From assembly GCF_963675165.1 (NCBI RefSeq), contig NC_087377.1, positions 5,208,042 through 5,272,041 on the forward strand: a stretch of DNA of 64,000 nt. The letters run 5' to 3'. Below, piece after piece: positions 54,948 to 64,000 of the stretch. The notes under the pieces are model-generated. The model did not search any database, was not told the origin of the DNA, and saw only the letters and a list, made by a program, of their open reading frames with translations. Both the position numbers and the translations under genes were made by a program. The stretch's first letter is position 1; each line of letters begins with the position of its first letter. Source of the DNA: Halichondria panicea. Taxonomy: Eukaryota > Porifera > Demospongiae > Suberitida > Halichondriidae.

Positions 54948-57900
54948 GGACTATAATTATGAAGACACGTCTTTCATTTACAAACACTTCAACCCTGCCA
55001 ATGTGCGTACATATGGCAAGGAAAACAGCAACCAACACACTCAGTCCCAGTTTTATACAAACGTTTGTTTCGGCCAAGAGCGAAATGGGATTGATGTTCA
55101 TAAACCTCCTATGCTGGAACACAACCCCACCTTGACTGAGAGTCACTACCAACATCCACGTGCAGTGAAAAAGACTAGTTATCCTGTGCTAGTCTCGAAT
55201 ACCCGCCTCAACCTAAAAGCTTGATTTAGGTTGAGGCGGGTATTCGAGACTAATCCTGTGCCTATAGAAAGTGTATATTATCCTCCGGACACAAACTCTC
55301 CTGGTGACAGTGGAAGTGGAGTCGTGGAAAGAAAATCTCCACGAGATGTCTCACCAGCTTATTCCACCTGGAAACCACCACCAAGAGTCAAAACAGATGC
55401 AAGTGATACATATATGGCTTCACAATGGTGTTGCATGTTTATACGGCAGCTGTTTGTGTAGTGTATTATTAATACAGTGCAGTATATTGGGGAGGTTTAC
55501 TTAGCATGTACACTGTACTCATGGTATACATGTAAATGTATGTGTCACCACTGGCTGCGAGTGTAATAGTCCATTTGGATGTGCATGTGTATATAAGTCA
55601 CCTGTAAAACATCACTTACATTGGTGTCTTTATGCATGCAGGCCAGTAATCCTCCCAGGAGTTCCACTGGTTACAGTTATGTGGATTCTCACCATCGCAC
55701 AACCAGGGCTGCCGTGCCCGATGAGAGTAAGAGAGGACCTGCTCAAGCAAGTGAACAAGGTGTGTACGACTACTGCATCAAGCACACATGTGGAGGGTGA
55801 TGTACCCATAGGTTTGGGTATTGAACCATAATCGGCATTTGTAACTCTTCACGTAACTGTAGGTGCAATGTCTGTGTTCTCTTGAGAACTTTTACATGTA
55901 TACATGCAGTACATTTTTGTGTAGATGTTATAAGAACATGTGTATGTTGTTTCCTTGCAGTATATTTGTTGTCAAGCTCTGCTCCAGACTCCACTATTCC
56001 TGACATAAGTTCTTTTGGCAGCGCAGGGAGCGGTGGAGCGTGTGTTACTTCTAGAAAGGGCACTGCTTCAGAAAGACCTACTGGTATAATTTTTTTTAAG
56101 CTATAGTGCTGCTTGTATATTTATAATATGTACATGTACCATTGTGGGTGATGAGCTGCCAACAACTCCACTTTTTTTGAAATTATTATGAATGTGTTGA
56201 TATTGTGTATCTGCATGTCGTTGTTTTCTCAGCAGGGAGTGACGGTGGTATTGTGGAGGCTCGCAAGAAAGAGGCCTGTTTATCAAATGAATTCTCTGTT
56301 GGTGAGCATGTGCACAGACAAGTCAGTGCTCCTGCCCGGCCAGATAGCCTCATGTTCACCAACATAATGGATGATTTGGACCAAATGACCAAAGACCTGG
56401 AATCTTGTCTGGTGGAGAAAGGCAGTTCTTTTTCCACCATATCAGGTGTGCACATTAGTTTTGCTATAATAGGCATTGATTTTAATGGTTTCACTTTGTT
56501 GTGGCCTAGAACACATGTAGTTGCTCGTATGATGTGGGTTTGAGGACACAGGCAGAGTATAAAAGTGTACAGGTGGTACCATATAGCGGGTAATTTTCGG
56601 GGGACAAAATATTCGTGGTTCAGCAATATTGAGACATTTTGTGGATAATATTTTCGTGGTTGCTGCTTGGATTGTAGGTAAAGGTAGACAAGGTCGCTTC
56701 ATTCGTGGGTAAAATTTTCGTGGTCAGACCTCCAACCACGAAAACCACGAATATTTTGCCCCACAAAAATTACCAGCTATACGGTATACTCAGGGTCTTG
56801 CATATGCCCTTTGATCAAACAGATGGATGTCTTTGCATGGTTGTGTTGTTTAACGTGGGTTAGGGTAGTACAACTTGTTGGCTGGTTCTGTAATAGTGCT
56901 GTACTTTTCTTTTCTCAGAAGGTAGCTCCAGTGCTGGTAACTCAGCTAATGGCAGCGTGCAAAGCACAACAGACCAACAGGCAGCACCTACATCACCTGA
57001 AGCTATGGAGAGGAATAAACTCTTCCTAAAATCTATGGATAATTCACAGGTAAAACTATTGTTGTTAGTTTAGATCCGGGGACTTACTGCTTCACTGCAT
57101 AACAAGAGCTTTTCATGCTGGGGAGAGGGTTGGCCGATGTTATTGACTACTTGCATGACTTTGTGTATGTCCATGATGTGCTACAGTATATAAACATGTA
57201 CATGTAGGTATACGAGTATCGATCACTATGTGTATACAAAGAGACCCCAGGGCTGCATTGAGGGGGGGGGCGAGGGGGGTAATTCGCCTCTCCCCCATGG
57301 GCACAGTTTCGCCCCCCCCCCCCCCCCTAGGATCTGGCAGATTCATTTGTACTGCTATAATTCTGATGACTTTGCCCCTCCTACATTTTTAAATTGCCCA
57401 ATTTTCCCCCCTTGATCCAAAATCCTGGATGCAGCCCTGGACCCTGTTTAGTATACTATATAAAGATCATCTTATAGCTCCTAGTGCATGTGATAAGATT
57501 CATGTGCAATTGTGGTGAAACCTGTACTTATGTTGCGTAATGTGCTGTAAATACCTTGTACAGTATAATATATATTGCTCAAGGGAGGGGGGTTACCCTC
57601 CTCAATGCAGCCCTGGGGATGATCGTATACGTAACTAGTCAGTCATTGTCAGGTGCATTAATTATGATTGTTGTATTTACTCTCTTCAAAATGTGGTACT
57701 TGCAGCTTAGTGCAGCGTGTGCTTTTGATAATGCCCTGAGGCGTAGCCACTACGAGGGGATACAAGGTTTAGTCGTTGGGAGCAGAGAATACCGTATAGC
57801 GGGTATATTTCGAGGGTATAAATGTTCGCGGTTTTCGCGGATTGAGCCTGTACCGCGAAAATTTATACCCACGAAAATTTATAATAGTAGGCGTGTTCAG

Positions 57901-58435
57901 TATTATGGATTCGAGGCTAACAGTGGAGTGGTACAGCTGCATGTTGATGTGCGCATGCGCCAAAAGGCTGGAACTCAGACCACGAAAATAAAATCCGCGA
58001 AATCCTTTGTAATGGTCCATCCGCGAAAATTTATACCCTCGAAATATACCCGCTATACGGTATATGTAGCCTGTCCACTGGGTGCATGTTGTGGATGATT
58101 TTAATAATCACTGGTTCTCAATTTGTGCCATAGCTCTGGGTTTCACTGTATATAATTGTAATTATTCACTGCATGTCATGGGAATGTTCTTATTTTCTCA
58201 GGTACTGAAGTTGCTGGAAGTTATGAACCTTCAGCAGTATGTGGACACTTTTCGCCAACAGCATATCACTGGCGACATTCTCAGCGACTGTGATGAGGAC
58301 ATATTGCAGAATGAAGTGAAAGTTAAATCTAGGTTGCACCGTCTGCGACTTCAGCGAGTTATAACCGGACAATATTGTGTAGCTGACATGATGTCAGATC
58401 AAGATTACTTAATCATGCAACCTCTCTGTTGCTAG
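54946..58435 (+). CDS. C-terminal SAM-domain protein, exon 1 interrupted by a hairpin element
   Basis: Exons: 54946 to about 55440 (donor uncertain), 55642-55759, 55961-56083, 56233-56445 (NAGNAG acceptor, 56236 also possible), 56919-57049 and 58202-58435 (stop). Exons 2-6 join in phase. Most of the protein is Ser/Pro/Gly-rich and unstructured. The last exon encodes a SAM domain: VLKLLEVMNLQQYVDTFRQQ, ITGDILSDCDEDIL, then VKSRLHRLRLQRVI. SAM domains mediate protein-protein oligomerisation, so an adaptor role is plausible. In exon 1, a 63-bp inverted-repeat insertion with its 9-bp duplication adds exactly 24 codons, one of which is TGA (55221-55223). The allele shown therefore cannot make the full protein from 54946 unless translation restarts (for example the ATG-less frame from 55231) or another start is used. 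Confidence 0.65.
55190..55252. mobile_element. 63-bp perfect hairpin element in a coding exon
   Basis: Arms of 28 bp begin TAGTCTCGAATACCCGCCTC; the loop is AGCTTGA. ATCCTGTGC flanks both sides exactly (55181-55189, 55253-55261). The arms show no mismatch, so the insertion looks recent. Confidence 0.9.
56577..56786. mobile_element. MITE, TACCGTATAGC family, copy 3
   Basis: A 210-bp element in an intron of the SAM gene. Left end TACCATATAGCGGGTAATTT; right end is the reverse complement of TACCGTATAGCTGGTAATTT. Interior CACGAATATTTTG and CAAAATATTCGTGG also pair. Confidence 0.85.
57247..57440. mobile_element. 194-bp inverted-repeat element (CCAGGGCTGCAT ends)
   Basis: CCAGGGCTGCAT at 57247-57258 and ATGCAGCCCTGG at 57429-57440 form a perfect 12-bp inverted repeat around a G/C-homopolymer-rich interior. 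A further copy of the end (CAATGCAGCCCTGG) is near 57603. No clear target duplication. Confidence 0.5.
57790..58062. mobile_element. MITE, TACCGTATAGC family, copy 4
   Basis: A 273-bp element in the last intron of the SAM gene. Ends TACCGTATAGCGGGTATATT and its exact reverse complement. Internal GCGAAAATTTATACC is repeated in both orientations. Confidence 0.88.
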
Positions 58436-58799
58436 GTTGCTAAGCAGTTATATGTGTCTAAAATAATTATGTCCTGAGTTGAATGTTCTGTTTGCTGAGC
58501 AAATTAAATTCATTATAATAATTATTGCTGGTAAAGATCAATATAGACCTGCAATTTATTTTTACCCAAAATTATACGTTTTTTCACAATAATAATAATA
58601 ACAGTCAATAATAGAAGTTATGTCATTGTAGTCGGTGTGAGAGTTGGTTAACTTCATCTTCTATCTGTAGACAACCAGTTGGCAATGCTGTCTACAATAG
58701 CATCCATGTTTCACCTGATGATTCATTCCAGTTAATACTGGTATTTTTTTATCTTATGTGTGCTTGGCATTGAAAGTTTTGTTGAACTGTTAACCAGGT

Positions 58800-60900
58800 C
58801 TTGGTTAGCTGGTTTTGAATCTTTTAATAATTATGTTGAAGTTTGCTGCCTAGTACTAAGTTCGGTGTAGCTTGCTTCGTTTTCTTTATGTAATTTTCTG
58901 GTTTAGGTGCCAGAGGGGGTTTTTGATGTTGGTCTCCGAGTAGTGGGGACTTTTGCGGTGGTAGCTGGGATAACAGTTGAAATAGTACCCAGAACATGAT
59001 GATCATTTGAATCCACAACATCCTTCAAGTTTCCTGTTTTCAGGTTGAGCAAAGCGAAAACAAGAATTGGCCAATTCCTACACACCAGTAGTCGTATCGG
59101 TTCAAGAAATTCATTTCATCTATGCCTAAACTCATCACTGCTACCAGTGACAGGATTAAACTCACTGGTAGCAGTGATGAGTTTAGGCATAGATGAAGGT
59201 GAAACGATATACGACTATACTGCATGGTGTGGGAATTGGCCAATTCTTGTTTTTGCTTTGCTCAACCTGCATGGTGCCAAAGTATCCAGTTGCAGATTTG
59301 CTGTTTGAAACATTCAATGAGCCTTCTTGATTCCTTGAATGTTCGCTTTTTTTAGAGTGACAGGTGTGGACCTACTTTCAGAAGATCTTTCTCCACATTG
59401 CTTACAACTACATTCATTGTGATGTCATCATCATGATTGTTGATTTCTGGAATTTCCATTATAGTGTTGTTGGCCCATTAATATTTTGTCTTCATTGTCC
59501 TCCATCTTTGCGTAAGTTTCATTGATGGGTGAAGGAGGAATAATTTTCTTTTTGCAACTCATTACTTTCTAGTTGCCTTGGTTGAGTCCCCGGACAAAGT
59601 TTGCTCCATCGGCTCCGCATGAAGAGCTGTGACAGAATCTTCACTTGACCCCATGTTTACAGTGATTTGTCGTGTATCACTTTCATGTACAAAGTCACAG
59701 CTATGGTAACTGTTTAGAACGGATGGATTACATGCATGCACCTCTTTGTATTGTCTTCGCTACTACTCTTAACATAATTATATCGGGTGTATCAGCTTGT
59801 GGCAATTGTTTTTGAGTCAAATCTGTGTTTTCAAACTTAACGGGGTGTTGTTTTGCTTCTTTGGAAATTTCCCAACCTAGTGATTGATGTGTGCTACTCA
59901 AGCACTTGTATGTATATGTATATGTATGTAGAATGTGTTTTAAATATCATGATGACACACTTTCTATGGTGATTCTGAGCAATGTGCAACTGTACAGGCA
60001 TTAAATGATTCGTAAGGCAAGTTGCAATTATTGACGAGCCATTGGTTCGCTCCATAATGGTAATGACAGAAGGAAGATTTTTAATTTTCTGGGAACTTGC
60101 TGGATAATCCAGTTGTGGCAATGCAATTTTACACTTCAAAAATTCTTCAGCACATGCAAATCAAAGTTGGAGCTGTTTAAAAGTTCCCAATGCATTCAGC
60201 TGATAAAAGTTTCTTGGCACCACTCAGTGTCTTTGCCATTAGTTGGTATCCTTTGGTCAAGCTTGTCTTGATTCCTTTGATCACTAATATATATCTGTCT
60301 TTTGGTATTGTACGAACTTTACAGGATTGGATGGATTACACTTTGATCGAGGAATTACATGGAATTACAAAAAATATCCACTAGGATCTTGCACGGAAAA
60401 GGCTTTACTTGTGCTTGATGAAATGGATTTCCAGGTCATGGCCACTAGAGATTGCTACCGCATTTGAAGGATAAAGTGTTCCCTTGATGATCCTAACCTT
60501 ACAAGGAAGTGTAGGACTATTCGAAATGAATGTTGACAGCAGTTTTGGATATGACTTCAACTTACAGTTTCTGTAGCACATTTTGAAGGAGTAGAGATTG
60601 CATCATCGAAACTCACAAAAGAACTGTCTATTTCTTTGCCATTGTACGACAATTCATCGATATTTACGTTCTCTTCCGAAGATACTGAAGACCGTTTCCT
60701 TGATGGTAAGTTTACAGTAAATCTTCGCACTGAGCTAATTGATTGAGACCGTGATTTAGGTTTTATGGGGTTGACTAAAGATTGTATTCCGGTGTTCGAC
60801 CATTTTCTGGACGAGTTTTCATTCAATGATAACTGAGTGCTAAATTTCTTCTTGGTCATTGGCTGTGGTGAAGTGTTCAATTTTAGGTTAACTGTCATGT
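58800..60900 (-). pseudogene. Possible decayed minus-strand gene, unrecognised
   Basis: Several minus-strand stretches look coding but do not join in frame: 60904 to 60558 (MTVNLKLNTSPQPMTKKKFS, Ser/Lys-rich, ending at a gtaagt), 59654 to 59568 (MGSSEDSVTALHAEPMEQTL), 59570-59460 (KKKIIPPSPINETYAKMEDN), 59455-59350 (MEIPEINNHDDDITMNVVVS) and 58950-58830. All are acidic or Ser-rich and low in stops. No domain recognised. It could equally be genuine small exons of one gene. Confidence 0.28.
59041..59269. repeat. 229-bp near-perfect palindrome
   Basis: The left arm begins CAGGTTGAGCAAAGC and includes AGAATTGGCCAATTC and CTAAACTCATCACTGCTACC. The right arm is the reverse complement with some substitutions. 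The central spacer is about 10 bp (CAGGATTAAA). Confidence 0.88.
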
Positions 60901-61097
60901 TACTGCAGATATCGAGTGATAATTTGTTATACCATATTGAGATTGATGGGGAAAACAATTGTTATTATGTCTCTTTCTGCATGCATAAGCTTTCGTGTGC
61001 CATCTCCTTTTGAGCGATCGAAAAAGCAACTTCTCTTGATTCTTTAGTACAAGTGTTGGCAATGAAAATTATCCTCTTTTCGAAGTTTAATGTGAGA

Positions 61098-61243
61098 GGG
61101 AGGATTCTCTACTTCAGTACAGCAAGATTTGTCTGGTGTGTGTATAATCACTACAGGTTACAGCAAGATCTTGCTGTACTGAAGTAGAGAATACCTGTAC
61201 ACACACCAGACAAATCTTGCTGTACTGAAGTAGAGAATCCTCC
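61098..61243. repeat. 146-bp palindrome with a third internal partial copy
   Basis: GGGAGGATTCTCTACTTCAG with GTACAGCAAGATTTGTCTGG is mirrored at the right end. A third partial copy (CTTGCTGTACTGAAGTAGAG) sits in the spacer in the right-arm orientation. It may be a hairpin element with an internal rearrangement. Confidence 0.82.
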
Positions 61244-61812
61244 CCTAGTGTATAGTACATTGATATGTATATGATCTTTCAATCAAAGGCATCAAAGCCT
61301 TATAAGCATTTTTCGGGAAGGGAAGACATACGGTAAAGTCTCTTCTTTCCAAACGTTGTTTCCTATAATTAATCTATTACAGCCTGTAATTGTATCTGAA
61401 TGTCTTGACATGCATGTGTGTATATAATTATGGGCACTGATATAATAATTATAGTTGCCTATAATGATGCGCGCCTGTGTAGTAGACTCTTGTTGATATT
61501 GGTACATTTTGCTGTGGGCCAGCTTTAGATTCAGCGGTAATAAAATTATAATGACTCATCTCTGCACTACGTTACAGCTGCAAGACTGTGAAGAGTGCTA
61601 AAGTATAAATCAATGTGCATGGACTCAAAATCCTGGCTACGCCCCTGATGTTCTCATTGCTGTTTGTGTATAACTGCTTTCTGGTGGTCTTGAATGTAAA
61701 GACTGTACGTGTGCATTTTCCAGTAACTACAACCACGAGAACGATGATTCTGCCTCCACCGTAGTAGGCGATCAATCACTGAGCTCAGGCACCACCCACC
61801 CATGGATAGCTA

Positions 61813-63128
61813 ATGTACCAGCGACAGTTGTCTAATAACTCCTCAGCAAGCTACAACTACCACAGTGACCAGTCTAACAGTGGACCTCAATCTCTAGCAG
61901 TGTCGGGGTATGATCACCAGCCAAGATATGTATCACCAGGTTATAGCCATGAAGCAGCACACTCACACCCTCCACACCCTCCACACCCTCCACAAAGGTC
62001 ACACTCTTCATACAACTCCCACTCTTCATACTCTCCACAAGGATCACACTCTTCGTACAACCTCCACTCCTCACACTATTCACACCCTCCACAAGGGTCA
62101 CCCGCCACTTACAAGGCGTGGAACTGCCAAGCAGCTACTGCTTACAGTCCCAATGCATACCAACGTACCTCACACCAAAACTCTCTGTACGAAACAGCTA
62201 TTCATTCATCGAGATCGAAAGTTGTTTCATCCGCCTACCCTCACACCATCCCCTATCATGAGGACAGCACTGCTGAAGATGTACCTGAAGTGAACCCATA
62301 CGCCATTGCTGCCCAGCGTGTACCTGAAGTGTGTCCGTACGCCATTGCTCCATACTCATCTTCTGAGGAGAATGACAGTGACAGTGAATCAGGGACCAAA
62401 TGTGAGTAATTTAACCACAAGACACCGTACGAATTATTTTATCTTCAAAATTGTGTTTTCAATTTCTCTCTCTTCCGCCCACCCCACAGCTCTTCCATCG
62501 CCTCCCTCCTTCCACCCCTCCCTCCTAATTGAAGAGAGTGTCCGTGGTGTTGATGAGGCTCTTGCTAAGTACGACCGTGATATCCACATCATGAACCACC
62601 GTCCCCAGAGAGGAGGATCAATCCCCACCGACAAGCAAGCTGGGATGAGCGAGGAAGAGAAGTACCAAATGCAGGTACCTTGTAGTCACGTGAGGAGGTT
62701 GACCTTCGTCACAACTTCGCCATACTTTACTGCAAATCATACCATTGGATTCCTTGTTAAAAAGTGCTTTATCTATATGTTCTAGAGCTGATAAGCTTCA
62801 ACCAGCTAAAAGTTAATAATTATGTAGAATTCTCTGGTATACTTGCCAACCACATAAAGCATAAATGAAGCCATAATTGACTACATAACGGTGCCGAAAT
62901 CAACGCATTTAATATCCTTTCTCCATTTCACAGCCGGTGACCCACCCAGTTGACAAGGACAGCGATTATTTCCCTATCTCCTCAAACTTCCCCAGGCCAG
63001 ATCCTGAGATGGTTGCCAAGCAACACGAGATGTATCAAGAGATGCTGAGTCAGCAATTGCCCGATACCCCCCAGGAAGATGAGATCATTCAACGAAGTAT
63101 CATGGCTCGTAGGGACCAACTGAAATAG
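61813..63128 (+). CDS. Ser/His/Tyr/Pro-rich protein, 322 aa, unrecognised
   Basis: Exons 61813-62401, 62490-62674 and 62934-63128 (TAG); phases agree. The N-terminal half is low-complexity with Ser-His-Pro and SSYN repeats and a tandem PEVNPYAIA/PEVCPYAIA. The C-terminal part (ESVRGVDEALAKYDRDIHIM; EMVAKQHEMYQEMLSQQLPD) is helical and charged. An open piece just upstream (61729-61800, NYNHENDDSASTVVGDQSLS) ends in another frame, so the true start may lie upstream after a shift. The protein is followed within 200 bp by kinase exons on the same strand. It may be the N-terminal region of that kinase, with the TAG at 63128 as an end or an error. Confidence 0.5.
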
Positions 63129-63319
63129 GTACTTATATTGCAGTGAATTGCATGCCCGTTGTAGTCATGCACGTACGTATGTTTCTATGTTTTCGGTGTT
63201 TCCTTGGCACATCTTAATTAAATATTAATGTGTTTGTTGTCTAGAGTAAAAGTGAAAGAGGAAGTCTCTTATGGAAGTTGAAATCAAAAGTGTCATTATT
63301 TATTTGCTTGCCTTTACAG

Positions 63320-63884
63320 TACCTCCTGGGTCAGTTCTACTCTGACGAGGTGTACAGAAAAGAACATGCATGTGTAGTAATCAAAGCCATGCACGGTATA
63401 GCAATTATTCTGCATAATTATGTTTCATATGTTCGTTCACACAGCTGCCAATATTGTGGTTGATGAATCAGTCCAGCGAATTAAACTGATCGACTTTGGA
63501 TCAGCAGAGATTATTGAAGAAAGATCAACTTCACATGCCAAGACGTTCTCAGGATGGTCATGTCTTGGGGCACTGAGCTATAAACCTCCAGAGGTACTAA
63601 AGTGAAATTTTCAGACTCATTTGTTCTCACGATTTCAACACACTACAATTCTGTATCTTGTGTATAATTGTTATACTGGCCGTTCCTTAATCCGTTCCCT
63701 CATCCTATCCTATAGTTCTATCGAGAGCAGCAGTGCAGTTTTGCATTTGATGTATGGCAGGCTGGTTGCTGTGTACTGGCCATGTGCACTGGGCGACGAC
63801 CATGGAGACACCTATTCATGGATGTATCCAGGGAAACAATCGGACCAGCTGACAATAGCAATGAAGAGGAACCACAAGCTCATG
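63320..63884 (+). CDS. MAP3K-like (STE11-type) protein kinase exons, partial, runs off the window
   Basis: Exons 63320-63395, 63445-63593 and 63716-63884, phase-consistent; the last ends at gtgagt. They encode a piece before the hinge (YLLGQFYSDEV; ACVVIKAMHG), the Asn-containing end of the catalytic loop and DFG (ANIVVDESVQRIKLIDFGSA), the P+1 segment ending SYKPPE, and subdomain IX DVWQAGCCVLAMCTGRRPW, a MEKK-like signature. Missing: the glycine loop and VAIK Lys (no N-lobe exon is visible upstream) and the HRD part of the catalytic loop. The joined exons read MHAANIVVD across an intron of only 49 bp. Either exons are lost in this assembly or this is a degenerate kinase. Confidence 0.6.
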
Positions 63885-64000
63885 GTGAGTGCAGTGATGA
63901 GTCAAGTCAGTGCACTAGCTGTTAATGTGTACACGTACGTGTTTCCATTCTTAAATGTCTTTGGAGAAAGATGGATGTACGTGTGTGTGTTCAATACTCT

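Noticed and set aside
60400-60460. LVLDEMDFQ-like string resembling a CDC6/ORC1 Walker B
   Set aside because: Only this short string fits. Neighbouring plus-strand sequence has stops and no Walker A or sensor motifs.

Overview
The window reads as nuclear DNA of an early-branching animal, most likely a sponge. This is an inference from three things: small spliced exons with GT-AG introns, an animal-type JNK kinase, and a CARD plus CABIT signalling protein beside P-element-type and MULE-like transposons. The sequence is AT-rich and full of ATAATTAT-like strings. It contains two 200-N scaffold gaps (9375-9574 and 46943-47142). No tRNA, rRNA or CRISPR array was seen.

Layout. (1) 0.9-7.8 kb, + strand: a c-Jun N-terminal kinase gene with 11 recognisable exons. 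The exon that should carry the catalytic Asp, DFG and TPY activation loop is absent. (2) 8.7-16.6 kb, + strand: a gene of about 861 codons with an N-terminal CARD-like fold, a middle region and a C-terminal CABIT-like domain. (3) 16.6-45.7 kb: a block flanked by the same 9/18-bp minisatellite (about 11 kb on the left, 1.8 kb on the right) in opposite orientations. Outside each array lies the same unique flank of about 120 bp, also inverted. Between the arrays, reading outward from a short divergent spacer at 40.3-40.6 kb, lie a leftward ATPase gene, a leftward Crinkler/RHS-type NTPase, a leftward repeat-protein gene, and a rightward DDE-like transposase with OTU and CXC-like modules. I interpret the whole as a candidate giant (about 29 kb) mobile element with minisatellite inverted ends. 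A 4.64-kb P-superfamily transposon, with an 8-bp target duplication and inverted ends of about 31 bp, has landed inside the ATPase gene. (4) 46-54.9 kb: a graveyard of short terminal-inverted-repeat elements that start TAG, end CTA and carry 9-11 bp target duplications. (5) 54.9-58.4 kb, + strand: a SAM-domain protein gene whose first exon is broken by a 63-bp hairpin element. (6) 58.8-61 kb: probable decayed minus-strand coding sequence and two large palindromes. (7) 61.8-64 kb, + strand: a Ser/His/Tyr-rich protein, then exons of a MAP3K-like kinase that leaves the window.

The host genes keep long open exons and mostly consistent splice phases. The genes inside the 16.6-45.7 kb block carry repeated single-base frameshifts, often at homopolymers. 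Since assembly errors should affect both sets alike, this favours real decay of the mobile cargo, although read-level checks are needed.
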